64,000 nt of DNA, taken from assembly GCF_000487995.2 (NCBI RefSeq), contig NZ_CP097562.1:2229001-2293000 (forward strand). The letters are read 5' to 3'. Source of the DNA: Mucispirillum schaedleri ASF457. GTDB taxonomy: Bacteria > Chrysiogenota > Deferribacteres > Deferribacterales > Mucispirillaceae. The translations under genes were made by a program, and so were the position numbers. How positions within the stretch are numbered: position 1 is the first letter of the stretch; every line of letters begins with the position of its first letter. A model generated the notes under the pieces. The model saw nothing but the letters and a program-made list of their open reading frames with translations. It searched no databases and was not told where the DNA came from. Below are positions 19,188-27,723 of the stretch, one piece after another.

Positions 19188-20382
19188 TACAATGAGATTT
19201 GTAGATAAATATTTTGGAGTGCCACTTTGTTTGATTGGCACTGCCATTTTTAAGATTTTTGGACGACCTAAAAAAAATGTTAAGCCTAAAAATATACTTT
19301 TTATAGAGCTTTCAGAAATGGGTAGTGCAATACTTGTAGACCCTGCTATGCAGAAAGCAAAAAAGGCTTTTGATGCAGACTTATTTTTCTTAATATTTAA
19401 AAAAAATAAACCATCATTACAGCTTTTAAATACGGTAGATGATAAAAATATTTTTACAATCAATGCAGATGGTATCATTTCTCTTATTAAAGATACATGG
19501 AAGTTTTTATTTTGGGCGAGAAAAAGAAAAATAGATACTTGTATAGATTTAGAATTATTTTCACGATATTCTGGTCTTTTAGCAGGTTTTGCAGGTGCAG
19601 ATAACATAGTTGCATTTAATAATTTTCATGGGGAAGGTCTTTATAAAGGCAATATGGTTACTCATAAAGTCATGTATAACAGCCATATACATATATCCAA
19701 AAATTTTATAGCTATGGTTAATGCTCTTATGTCTGATAAAAAAGAACTGCCTTATTCTAAAACGAAAATATATGACAGTGAAATAGTGCTTAGAAAAGCA
19801 GAAATAAGCGAAGAATTGAAAGAAAAGGTAGCCGCAAAGATACAAAGGATTATACCAGAATATAATGGGGGGGGGAATAAACTTATTTTAATAAACCCTA
19901 ATGCAAGCGAGCTTTTGCCACAAAGAAGGTGGGACAAGAATAAATATAAAGATTTAATAAATAGAATATTAGAAGAATATAAAGATGTGTATGTATTAAT
20001 TACTGGTGCTCCTAATGAGAAAAAGGAAGCAGAACAGCTTGCGCATCAGTGCGGGGATAGATGTTTCAGCTTTGCTGGTGCTGTAAAATTTTCAGAATTA
20101 ATTGGTTTGTATGAATTATCTAAAATTATGATAACAAATGATTCAGGTCCTGCACATTTTGCGGCAGTTACAAGTATGCCAACAATAGTTATATTTGGTC
20201 CAGAAACACCAGCATTATACAGCTCCCTTGGTAAAACAAGACCAGTATATGCTAACCTTGCATGCTCTCCGTGTGTTAGTGCTGCAAACCACAGAAAAAC
20301 TCCATGTAAAGATAATGTATGCCTGCAAATGATTACAGTTGATGAAGTATTTAATGTATTTAAGGAAGAATATAATGGATAA
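19177..20382 (+). CDS. Glycosyltransferase family 9 (heptosyltransferase-like), with a G9 tract
   Basis: This 401-aa protein has a Rossmann N-domain (KPKNILFIELSEMGSAILVD) and a C-domain with LINPNASELLPQRRWDKNKY, VLITGAPNEKKEAEQL and MITNDSGPAHFAAV. The last is the GT9 nucleotide-sugar site seen in WaaC/WaaF. It would transfer a heptose or similar sugar to LPS core. The linker between domains is encoded by nine consecutive G (Gly231-233, NGGGN), very unusual in this AT-rich sequence. Slippage there would truncate the enzyme. GGAG sits before the ATG inside the upstream gene. The next gene overlaps by 8 bp. Confidence 0.92.
   Translation: MKVDTMRFVDKYFGVPLCLIGTAIFKIFGRPKKNVKPKNILFIELSEMGSAILVDPAMQKAKKAFDADLFFLIFKKNKPSLQLLNTVDDKNIFTINADGIISLIKDTWKFLFWARKRKIDTCIDLELFSRYSGLLAGFAGADNIVAFNNFHGEGLYKGNMVTHKVMYNSHIHISKNFIAMVNALMSDKKELPYSKTKIYDSEIVLRKAEISEELKEKVAAKIQRIIPEYNGGGNKLILINPNASELLPQRRWDKNKYKDLINRILEEYKDVYVLITGAPNEKKEAEQLAHQCGDRCFSFAGAVKFSELIGLYELSKIMITNDSGPAHFAAVTSMPTIVIFGPETPALYSSLGKTRPVYANLACSPCVSAANHRKTPCKDNVCLQMITVDEVFNVFKEEYNG
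19867..19875 (+). repeat. Poly-G (G9) tract inside the GT9 gene
   Basis: Nine consecutive G encode Gly-Gly-Gly in frame. Long G runs in AT-rich genomes are classic sites of slipped-strand phase variation. Here the ON frame is present. Confidence 0.75.
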
Positions 20383-21796
20383 GTCAGTAGTTAAGCTAAA
20401 TCAGCGGACAATATTAGCGATTTTAATAGTTTTCAGTATTTTACAGGCACTTTATAATGCTCTTTTGCCTATTTATCTTGATGAAGCATATTACTGGGTA
20501 TGGGCAATGCGTCCAGAATTCAGCTATTATGACCATCCTGGTATGGTTGCCTGGATGATTTATCCATTTACATTTATAGCAAATAATGAGTTTACTATTC
20601 GCTTATCTACTGTAATTGCAATGTCTGTTACAGTATGGTATCTCGTGAAAGTCAGTTTAGAAGCATTTCAGAATGATGAAGAAAAAAATACTGCATGGTA
20701 TGTATTTTTTATTTTTATTGCAAATCCTGCAGTGCATATGGGTTATGTTTTTATTACACCAGATTCACCGCTTATGATGTTCTGGGCAGCTGGTCTTTAC
20801 TATACATTTATGGCATTAAAATATGGCAAAACTAAGGATTTTATTATATCAGGTTTTCTTGTGGGAGCTATGATGCTTAGTAAGTATGCAGGTATTTTAT
20901 TTCCTGCTGCTGTATTTTTATATATATTAATATGCAGGCGTGATGTATTAAAAGATTACAGACTTTGGGTTTCGCTTATTATTGCAATACTCTGCCTTTT
21001 TCCTATTTTTTACTGGAATTATCAGTATGACTGGATAAGTATAAAGTTTCAGTATGAGCATGGCACAAGTTCTGGTTTTTCATTTGCAGGCTGGGATTTT
21101 ATTCTTTTTATATTAGGTAGTTTATTTGTTATACCTACACCTGTTTTTGGCTATGTATTTTTAAAATATTTATGGCTTAAAGATTATCTTCATAATAAAG
21201 AAGTGTTGTTTTTTATCTTTTTAGCTCTAGTTCCAATGCTTTTCTTTTTTTATAAAGGTTTTTTTAAGAAAATGGAGCTTAACTGGATTATTCCTGCATT
21301 TATTTCAAGTATTATATTAATAGGTTATGCTGTTGCAAAGTATAATATGAAAAAAACATTTAAATATGGTATTATTTTTTCATTAGTTTTAGTTGTTATA
21401 TTAAAACTTGCACCTGTGCTGCCTTTTCCAGCACATTTAAATATTGCTGAAAGGCTTATAGGATATAAAGAAGCTGTAATTCAGTTTGAAAAATATATTA
21501 AAGATGATGATTTAATATTCAGCAACCATTTAACTACTGCATCAATGCTTACTTTTTATCTGCCAGAGCATCCATTAACTCATATTAATGTTCCGTCAAG
21601 ATTTAGTCAGTATACTATATGGGATGAAACTGATGGGATATTTAATTATGATAAAGAAGGGGTATATTTTGGCAAAGATGATGCATATAATTTTTTAAAA
21701 GAAAAATACAGCTCTGTCATACCTTTGGAAGTGATAAAAGTAACTCCATATAATGCTTTTGAAAAAACATTTTATGTATACAGATGTATTCCTTAA
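20375..21796 (+). CDS. ArnT/PMT-like (GT-C fold) membrane glycosyltransferase
   Basis: The start is ATG 20375 (AAGGAAG upstream), giving 473 aa; an in-frame codon at 20339 lies deep in the previous gene. About ten membrane helices are visible. The first periplasmic loop holds the catalytic acidic motif IYLDEAYYWVWA followed by SYYDHPGMVAW, the PMT_2/GT83-type signature. Such enzymes move a sugar from a polyprenyl phosphate carrier onto lipid A, glycans or proteins on the periplasmic side. It forms an overlapping operon with the YbhN-like and GT9 genes, which suggests LPS or glycolipid modification. The exact acceptor is unknown. Confidence 0.88.
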   Translation: MDKSVVKLNQRTILAILIVFSILQALYNALLPIYLDEAYYWVWAMRPEFSYYDHPGMVAWMIYPFTFIANNEFTIRLSTVIAMSVTVWYLVKVSLEAFQNDEEKNTAWYVFFIFIANPAVHMGYVFITPDSPLMMFWAAGLYYTFMALKYGKTKDFIISGFLVGAMMLSKYAGILFPAAVFLYILICRRDVLKDYRLWVSLIIAILCLFPIFYWNYQYDWISIKFQYEHGTSSGFSFAGWDFILFILGSLFVIPTPVFGYVFLKYLWLKDYLHNKEVLFFIFLALVPMLFFFYKGFFKKMELNWIIPAFISSIILIGYAVAKYNMKKTFKYGIIFSLVLVVILKLAPVLPFPAHLNIAERLIGYKEAVIQFEKYIKDDDLIFSNHLTTASMLTFYLPEHPLTHINVPSRFSQYTIWDETDGIFNYDKEGVYFGKDDAYNFLKEKYSSVIPLEVIKVTPYNAFEKTFYVYRCIP

Positions 21797-21797
21797 A

Positions 21798-23486
21798 TTA
21801 TTTTACATAAAATGAGCCATATTTACTTATTTCTATAATAGATTTATCACTTATATTATTTTTCCAGATAATATGAGTGATATTATCATGAATATCATTA
21901 TTTTTTATAGAATTAGAACGAGTATGGTAAAAATAGCTGCATTTTTTATTATATTCATTTAAGCACAGGTTAGTAAAGTTGTCTTTTCCTATATTTTTTA
22001 TTTTTATATAGTTATTTTTGCCACCAAAAACAGTAATAGAGCCATAATCAAATACTTTTACACCATATTTTGCAGCTGTTGGCATAAAATTATAACGAAA
22101 TCCAGCTTCACTTCCTTGATAAAATATTTCTTTTTTATTATTTGAAAAAACAATAAACCCTTTATCTTGTGGAGAAATTTCAGGAAAGATATATTTAGGT
22201 GGCTTTTCTGCAGGATAGAAAATAATTAAAAGGCTTAAAAGTGATAGTATTTTTTTTCTGCCAGTCATAAACAAAGTCCAAACAGTAAAGAATATAGTAA
22301 AAGCCATTATATAAAACGGAATTGTTTTAAAAATAAAGCTGAAATATGTTATTTTAGCAATAAAATATACCATATTATTTGATATATTTTCTATTATTAA
22401 AAGTGGGGCGGCTGCTGTATTTGGAGCAATTAAAGCAAAAATTGCAAAAAGAATATGCAGATATATAACTGGCGAAACAATCATTGTGGATAATATACTT
22501 AAATGGTTAGTTGTGCCAAAAACATACATAGAAAGGGGAGCTGTAATTAATGTGGCAGCAGTTCCTGTAATAATTGCAGTTTTAATAATACCATATCCAG
22601 ATTTCATCATATAAATAATGCCAAAAACTGCACCAAAAGACATTAAAAATGATATATTATTAATAGATGCAGGTGATACAAGTAAAAATAATCCTGCAAT
22701 AAATAAAATAAATTTTTTAGAATTAACCTTTAAATCAAAAACATAAGCCATCATAATAATTGCTGCAAAAATAGAAGCACGGATAACTGTAATATTAAAG
22801 CCGCCCAGCATAATTAAAAATAATGCACCGAATGATGCAGCGATAAAGCGTATTTTTAAAGGCAGGAAAAAAAGCACAGATAAAAAGATAGCTGTAACTA
22901 TTGCTACATGGCTTCCACTCATAGAAAGCAGGTGAAAAAGTCCTGATATAGTGTAAGCATCTTTTAAATTATCACTGATAAATTTTTTATCGCCTAAAAT
23001 TAATGCTTGTGCAACAGTGATTTTCCCGCCAGAAGAATAAAATAAGTAGTTTGACATATCACTTCTAAACTGAAGTATTTTAGAGATAACAGGTGCTTGA
23101 AAAACAGAAAGTTTGCCGTCATATATATATACTGGCTTAAAAAATGGTTTTGATTTTTCTTTATCTATATAAAAATTGCCAAATAAAATATTACCGGGGA
23201 ATATTTTAATATTTTTATTAATGTAACATTTACCACTTCCAAACTGAACTGAATTAATTTTTTCATATTCTACTGTATCTACAACTATAAAGTAAGAATT
23301 GATAGTTAAATGTATTACTATAAAAACTAATGCAAAAAATAAATTGTAAGGTTTATTTATTGTAAAAATAACAGCTGATAAGCCAGTTATTATAAAAAGT
23401 ATTTTAGAAAATGGATACAGCAGTGCAGAAATAACAGCAAGTATTAAAAATATATAAGTTTTTGGTATCTTTTTTATTTTTTCCAT
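21798..23486 (-). CDS. comEC: ComEC/Rec2-type DNA-uptake channel, lacking a recognisable metallo-lactamase domain
   Basis: This 562-aa polytopic protein has the Competence domain core, including HLLSMSGSHVAIVTAIFL with the conserved SGSH-like motif, and a run of helices through residue 400. ComEC forms the inner-membrane channel for single-stranded DNA in natural transformation. Full-length homologues are about 700-800 aa and end in a metallo-beta-lactamase-like domain. Here the C-terminal part is only about 130 residues and shows no HxHxDH motif. The N-terminal OB-like region (about 60-150) is present. Its stop lies 1 bp from the convergent glycosyltransferase stop. No other competence genes are in the window. 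Confidence 0.85.
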   Translation of the reverse strand: MEKIKKIPKTYIFLILAVISALLYPFSKILFIITGLSAVIFTINKPYNLFFALVFIVIHLTINSYFIVVDTVEYEKINSVQFGSGKCYINKNIKIFPGNILFGNFYIDKEKSKPFFKPVYIYDGKLSVFQAPVISKILQFRSDMSNYLFYSSGGKITVAQALILGDKKFISDNLKDAYTISGLFHLLSMSGSHVAIVTAIFLSVLFFLPLKIRFIAASFGALFLIMLGGFNITVIRASIFAAIIMMAYVFDLKVNSKKFILFIAGLFLLVSPASINNISFLMSFGAVFGIIYMMKSGYGIIKTAIITGTAATLITAPLSMYVFGTTNHLSILSTMIVSPVIYLHILFAIFALIAPNTAAAPLLIIENISNNMVYFIAKITYFSFIFKTIPFYIMAFTIFFTVWTLFMTGRKKILSLLSLLIIFYPAEKPPKYIFPEISPQDKGFIVFSNNKKEIFYQGSEAGFRYNFMPTAAKYGVKVFDYGSITVFGGKNNYIKIKNIGKDNFTNLCLNEYNKKCSYFYHTRSNSIKNNDIHDNITHIIWKNNISDKSIIEISKYGSFYVK

Positions 23487-23589
23487 ATTTTATTATATAA
23501 AAGAATAAAAAATATTAAAAGTAATAATTTTGGCGAATTATATTGTCTCTTTAATTTATATAATATAAAAATGAGAAAACAACAGTAAA

Positions 23590-23800
23590 TGGCAGTTAAC
23601 TTACTCAAAAATACAACTTGTCATCCTTAGCTTGTTTCCGTGTCATATATATAATTAAGATTTTTCGCCTTAAAATCAGGCTCAAAATGACTGGTAGTGT
23701 GAAAACTGTGGACTTACTTAAAAAACTTATACTAATACACATAATGAATATAGCAGGAGAGTGCAAAGCAAATAAGGTCATACTGAGCTTTATTTATAAG
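23590..23800 (+). repeat. Degenerate copy of the dispersed ~228-bp repeat
   Basis: The 329-bp gap between the two minus-strand genes holds no credible gene. It contains ATTAAGATTTTTCGCC followed by GGCTCAAAATGAC (23655-23695), and a separate GTCATACTGAGC (23778-23789). Both are landmarks of the repeat at 30341-30889, here scrambled and decayed. Confidence 0.5.
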
Positions 23801-23815
23801 CGATGTATCTGTATT

Positions 23816-24967
23816 TTATTTAAATCCTGCCACAATAGCATTTTTTGCACTTTTTATAAGCATAGAAAATGCAGTAGAAAGTATTTCTTTTGATTTATCA
23901 TCAAGCTGGTTTATTTTCTTTCCTATTTTTACAGCATTTGCAAAAATGTTTTCTGCCATTTCTGAAAAAGATTTTGCCTTTGATGCCCCTATTACTTCCC
24001 ATAGTAAATCAATAAACTGCTCTCTTTGCTCTATTGTCATATCATTAAGCCACTGCCTGAGAGTAGTATCTATTAATTGAGAGCTTGATGTTGTGCCTTC
24101 CATTTTTACAAAATCAGGTCCAAGCACTTCCCATGAATAAGGGTCATGCTGCATAATAAGTGTTTCGTTGCTTTTTATAACTATATACTCTTCTTCATGT
24201 TCTAAAAGCATACCTATAATAGAAGTCTGTGGAACAATAGTATCTATTTTATCCTGCATAGCATTATATTCTTTTGTTTTAAGTCTGCTTGATTTAAAAC
24301 CCGGTCCGTCATTATTATATACTTTTATAATTCTATCCTGCACACTTTTATCAATATATAGTGAGGAATAAACTGCCAGATTGCCGCCTTTTGAATGTCC
24401 GCCTATATGCAAAGGCATATTTATCAGGGAAGAAACTGTTTCAAGATATTTTAATGCTTCAACCTGTGCAGGCACTTTATCCATAAAGCTCATATTAAAA
24501 TCTTCTTTCCAGCCAACAAGGCTTGTATCTGTTCCGCGGTAGGCAATATAGGCAGTATTGTCTTCCATAATAATAGTTATAGCAGCAAACTGAGTTTCTA
24601 TATTTTCATCATATTTATCAACATAATACATTAGCTTCATATTACCAAATCGTTTTGAATTAGCAAGTTTTACAGCCATTTCAATATCTTTTGATATTTT
24701 CACATGATGATTTTCGTCTGTTTGTATATTCATATCAGCAACTGCATCATGTATTGTAATATATTTTTTTTCTGATGAATTATCCTGTGTAAATAAGCCT
24801 GTAAATTTATTTGATATAGATGGTTTTGTATAGGAAAGTTCTGGCACAATATTTTTGAATGTAAGGTATACAAGGTTTGAAAGTATTAAGTTATCAACAT
24901 TGTTGAAAGGTGCCTGCACTACATTTAAATCTCCCCGCCATAAAATATAATCTTCAATATTTGCCAT
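23816..24967 (-). CDS. DUF2974 (Mbeg1-like) alpha/beta-hydrolase
   Basis: This 383-aa protein opens with NIEDYILWRGDL, typical of DUF2974. It contains AAITIIMEDNTAYIAYRGTD and the nucleophile elbow GGHSKGGNLAVYSS (serine near residue 195), a lipase class 3-like site, then NDGPGF. No signal peptide is visible, so it is likely cytosolic. A hydrolase activity on lipids or esters is inferred from the GxSxG-like elbow, but no substrate is known for this group. GAGAG precedes the ATG on the minus strand. Confidence 0.8.
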   Translation of the reverse strand: MANIEDYILWRGDLNVVQAPFNNVDNLILSNLVYLTFKNIVPELSYTKPSISNKFTGLFTQDNSSEKKYITIHDAVADMNIQTDENHHVKISKDIEMAVKLANSKRFGNMKLMYYVDKYDENIETQFAAITIIMEDNTAYIAYRGTDTSLVGWKEDFNMSFMDKVPAQVEALKYLETVSSLINMPLHIGGHSKGGNLAVYSSLYIDKSVQDRIIKVYNNDGPGFKSSRLKTKEYNAMQDKIDTIVPQTSIIGMLLEHEEEYIVIKSNETLIMQHDPYSWEVLGPDFVKMEGTTSSSQLIDTTLRQWLNDMTIEQREQFIDLLWEVIGASKAKSFSEMAENIFANAVKIGKKINQLDDKSKEILSTAFSMLIKSAKNAIVAGFK

Positions 24968-25020
24968 AAGTGTATCTCTCTTATAATCTTTATATAAAAA
25001 AGTAAATATTATATTGATTA

Positions 25021-25049
25021 CTGCCTTATAGTTTATTTTTATAAGGCAG
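25021..25049 (-). terminator. Hairpin after metQ
   Basis: CTGCCTTATA and TATAAGGCAG form a perfect 10-bp stem 9 bp beyond the metQ stop. There is no long U run, so it is a weak terminator or a 3'-end stabiliser. Confidence 0.55.
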
Positions 25050-25057
25050 CATATTTA

Positions 25058-25858
25058 TTAATTTAAAGGAATTACTACACCATTATAAGTATCTTGAATA
25101 TACTGTTTTACAGGTTCGCTTTTTAATATTTCAATAATTTTTTGTATTTGCGGATTATTTAAATCTTGTTCTCTGACTGCAACAATATTGCCAAAAGTAG
25201 AAGCAGAATGAGATGAGTTTGATTCGCCTACGATTACTTTATCAAGGACACCTGCACCAAGAGCATAGTTGCCGTTAATAACTGCAAAATCTAAATCAGG
25301 CAGGCTTACAGGCAGTTGAGCAGCTTCCATTGCTTTAATAATTATGTTTTTAGGGTTATCAATAATATCAAGTTCTGTTGCTTCAAAGCCTTTATTTTTA
25401 TTGATTTTTAATATACCAAGGTCATCAAGCAGTAATAATGCTCTTGCTCCATTTGTAGGGTCATTTGGTATGCCAATAATTGCACCATTTTTTATATCTT
25501 CAATATTTGAGCTTTTTCCTGCATATATACCTAATGGTTCAAAATGGATTTTGCCAGCAGAAACAAGGTGATTTTTTAACTTATTTTTTTTGTTAAAATC
25601 TATTAAATATGGTTCATGCTGCATATAGTTTGCCTGAATATCGTTACTGTCTAATGCAGTATTTGGGATAATGTAATCACTCATTTCCAAAACTTTTACT
25701 TTTATACCAGCTTTTTCAAAATAAGGCTGAGCAAAATAAAGTATTTCAGCATGTGGTGTAGGTGAAGCACCTATAATTATTTCATTTGCTGATTGTTTTT
25801 TACATCCAGCAGTTACAGCAAGTGCTGCAAATGATAAAATTAACAATATTTTTTTCAT
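25058..25858 (-). CDS. metQ: Methionine ABC transporter substrate-binding lipoprotein MetQ
   Basis: This 266-aa protein has a lipoprotein signal ending VTAGC (cysteine near residue 19). The NlpA/MetQ core follows: IIIGASPTPHAEIL, DIQANYMQHEPYL and IPNDPTNGARALLLL. It delivers D/L-methionine to MetI-MetN. It is the last gene of a metN-metI-metQ operon, 22 bp after metI. GGAG lies before the ATG. Confidence 0.95.
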   Translation of the reverse strand: MKKILLILSFAALAVTAGCKKQSANEIIIGASPTPHAEILYFAQPYFEKAGIKVKVLEMSDYIIPNTALDSNDIQANYMQHEPYLIDFNKKNKLKNHLVSAGKIHFEPLGIYAGKSSNIEDIKNGAIIGIPNDPTNGARALLLLDDLGILKINKNKGFEATELDIIDNPKNIIIKAMEAAQLPVSLPDLDFAVINGNYALGAGVLDKVIVGESNSSHSASTFGNIVAVREQDLNNPQIQKIIEILKSEPVKQYIQDTYNGVVIPLN

Positions 25859-25880
25859 TATTAATTCTCCTTACAATTTA

Positions 25881-26552
25881 TTAATTTCTATTTCTTTTAT
25901 CAGCTTTAAAAGCCCAGATATTGCATAACAACTGGATAAGCACAACAAGTATAATAAGCAGAATAACTGTGCTGTATCGCATTGATTCAATATATCTTTG
26001 GTAGCCATAAGTAATGGCAATATTTCCAAGACCGCCTGCACCAATTATACCAGTAATTGCAGTGTAGCTTAATATTGTAATAGAGCTTATGGAAAGCCCT
26101 CTGATTAAAGATGGCTTGCTTTCTACAAGCATTACTTTTGTAATAATCTGGAAATTTGAAGCACCCATACATTTTGCTGCTTCAACAAGCCCTCTGTCTA
26201 CTTCTTCTATACTTTGTTCTACAATTCTTGCAACAAATGGAGTAGCTGCAATAATTAGTGGGATATTTGCAGCATTTGGTCCAATAGATGTGCCAGCTAT
26301 AAGCCTTGTAAAAGGCACAATAAAAACCATAAGTATAACAAAAGGGACACTTCTTAATATATTTACAACCCAGCCTGCTGCATAGTTAAAGGTAGGAGAT
26401 GAAGCTATTCCGCCTTTTTTAGTAATAGAAAGAGCAACACCAAGTGGAACCCCTAAAAGATAAGAAAAGAAAGTGGATACCACAGTCATATATATAGTTT
26501 CCCATGTAGCTTTTATCAGTAAAGCTCCATACTGGTCAATAAATGCTTCCAT
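25881..26552 (-). CDS. metI: Methionine ABC transporter permease MetI
   Basis: This 223-aa protein has five membrane helices and the typical starts ATWETIYMTVVSTFFSYLLG, NILRSVPFVILMVFIVP and the EAA loop EVDRGLVEAAKCMGASNFQI. It is the MetNI channel subunit. The metN stop is 2 bp upstream, indicating one transcript. Confidence 0.95.
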   Translation of the reverse strand: MEAFIDQYGALLIKATWETIYMTVVSTFFSYLLGVPLGVALSITKKGGIASSPTFNYAAGWVVNILRSVPFVILMVFIVPFTRLIAGTSIGPNAANIPLIIAATPFVARIVEQSIEEVDRGLVEAAKCMGASNFQIITKVMLVESKPSLIRGLSISSITILSYTAITGIIGAGGLGNIAITYGYQRYIESMRYSTVILLIILVVLIQLLCNIWAFKADKRNRN

Positions 26553-26554
26553 AA

Positions 26555-27295
26555 TTATATATCCTCCATACCTAAAAGCATTTTAGTTACATCATGGGAA
26601 GGATTTGTAAATACATCTTTTGTAAGCCCCATTTCTACAAATCTTCCTTCATTAATAACAGCAACTTTATTGCATATTGCTTTTACCGCAGACATTTCAT
26701 GAGTGATAATGATAATGGTAGTATTAAGGCGTTTATTAATTTCTTTTAAAAGGTTAAGCACCTGTTTTGTAGTAAGAGCATCTAATGCACTTGTTGGCTC
26801 ATCACATAATAATGCTTCTGGGTTTGTAGCAAGGGCTCTGGCAATAGCCACTCTCTGCCTTTGCCCCCCTGAAAGCTGAGTTGGATAAAAATCTGCTTTA
26901 TCATCAATGTTTACAAGTATTAAAAGTTCCTGCACTCTTTTTTTGATTTGACTTTTTTCCATTCCAGCTATTTCCATAGGAAAAGCAACATTTTTTGCAA
27001 CAGTTTCCTGCATTAAAAGATTATAGTGCTGGAATACTACCCCCATTTTTCTTCTGGCTTTTCTAAGTTCCTGATGGTTCAGCGTAAGTATATCGTTGCC
27101 ATCAATAAATATACTGCCGCTGTCAGGTCTTTCTAAAAGTGTAATGCACCTAAGCAGTGTAGATTTACCTGCTCCGCTCATGCCAATAATGCCAAAAATA
27201 TCCCCATCATACATTTCTATATTAATATCATTAAGAGCAGTTACTTTGCCGTTTTTACCATTAAATCTTTTTGATAGGTTATCAATTTTAATCAT
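26555..27295 (-). CDS. metN: Methionine ABC transporter ATP-binding protein MetN, short form
   Basis: This ABC ATPase has Walker A GMSGAGKSTLLRC, signature LSGGQRQRVAIARAL, Walker B ALLCDEPTSALD and the H-loop in ITHEMSAV. The ATG at 27295 gives MIKIDNLSKRF, the usual family start; an in-frame TTG at 27316 would overlap the GGAG. It is 246 aa and stops after the nucleotide-binding domain, missing the C-terminal NIL/ACT domain that senses methionine in E. coli MetN (343 aa). Feedback inhibition by intracellular methionine is therefore probably absent. First gene of metNIQ. Confidence 0.92.
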   Translation of the reverse strand: MIKIDNLSKRFNGKNGKVTALNDINIEMYDGDIFGIIGMSGAGKSTLLRCITLLERPDSGSIFIDGNDILTLNHQELRKARRKMGVVFQHYNLLMQETVAKNVAFPMEIAGMEKSQIKKRVQELLILVNIDDKADFYPTQLSGGQRQRVAIARALATNPEALLCDEPTSALDALTTKQVLNLLKEINKRLNTTIIIITHEMSAVKAICNKVAVINEGRFVEMGLTKDVFTNPSHDVTKMLLGMEDI

Positions 27296-27334
27296 CTTTT
27301 TGCTAAACAGCTCCAAATTAAGAAATAATTATTT

Positions 27335-27363
27335 ACTATATATATTCTTGCCTATACAGTCAA
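27335..27363 (-). promoter_or_regulatory. Sigma-70-type promoter of metNIQ
   Basis: On the minus strand TTGACT (27363-27358) and TATAGT (27340-27335) are 17 bp apart, 40 bp before the metN ATG. Confidence 0.65.
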
Positions 27364-27367
27364 TAAA

Positions 27368-27387
27368 AAAATTTGCGGGCAAATTTT
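27368..27387. promoter_or_regulatory. Perfect 20-bp palindrome upstream of metN -35 box
   Basis: AAAATTTGC-GG-GCAAATTTT lies 4 bp upstream of the metN -35 element, an activator-like position. It is a candidate operator. The regulator is unknown. Confidence 0.4.
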
Positions 27388-27510
27388 ACTAATCATTTTG
27401 CCATATATATTTTATTTCATGAACTGTTTCTCTTTTCTCATTATTTTTGTTGGAAATATTATCTTTATAAAAAATCATTTGATAAAAATTTTAAACTGCT
27501 TTAAAAATTT

Positions 27511-27543
27511 ACCCTCTGCATAAATTGGATGCTGGCAGAGGGT
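27511..27543. other. GC-rich stem-loop between metN and modA
   Basis: ACCCTCTGC and GCAGAGGGT form a perfect 9-bp stem with a 15-nt loop in otherwise very AT-rich DNA. No gene ends here and no T run follows. It may be part of a small RNA, a 5' leader or a transcription insulator between divergent operons. Confidence 0.4.
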
Positions 27544-27586
27544 TAAAGCAAAAATTGGAGTTAAATATTGGGAAACTAACTTTAAT

Positions 27587-27612
27587 ATCGTTATATATTA
27601 AAATATATATAG
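27587..27612 (+). promoter_or_regulatory. Candidate ModE-like site 1
   Basis: ATCGTTATATA, six bases, then TATATATAG resembles the ModE inverted repeat (CGTTATATA half-site) known upstream of molybdate genes. The second half is imperfect. It lies upstream of the modA promoter. Confidence 0.35.
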
Positions 27613-27666
27613 TGTCAATAAGAAAATGAAAAAATAATTAATATATTAAAAAAACAATAGTTTCTA

Positions 27667-27695
27667 TTGACTTTACAGTTAGTAAGTGATATATA
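27667..27695 (+). promoter_or_regulatory. Sigma-70-type promoter of modABC with overlapping inverted repeat
   Basis: TTGACT and TATATA are spaced by 17 bp and lie 29 bp before the modA ATG. An imperfect inverted repeat at 27686-27710 (GTGATATATA to AATATTACG) covers the -10, as a repressor site would. Confidence 0.55.
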
Positions 27696-27723
27696 TTAAA
27701 AAATATTACGAAAGGAGATAATT

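Noticed and set aside
23618-23893. 91-aa plus-strand ORF
   Set aside because: It covers a decayed intergenic repeat and then runs antisense into the DUF2974 gene; codon content does not look coding.
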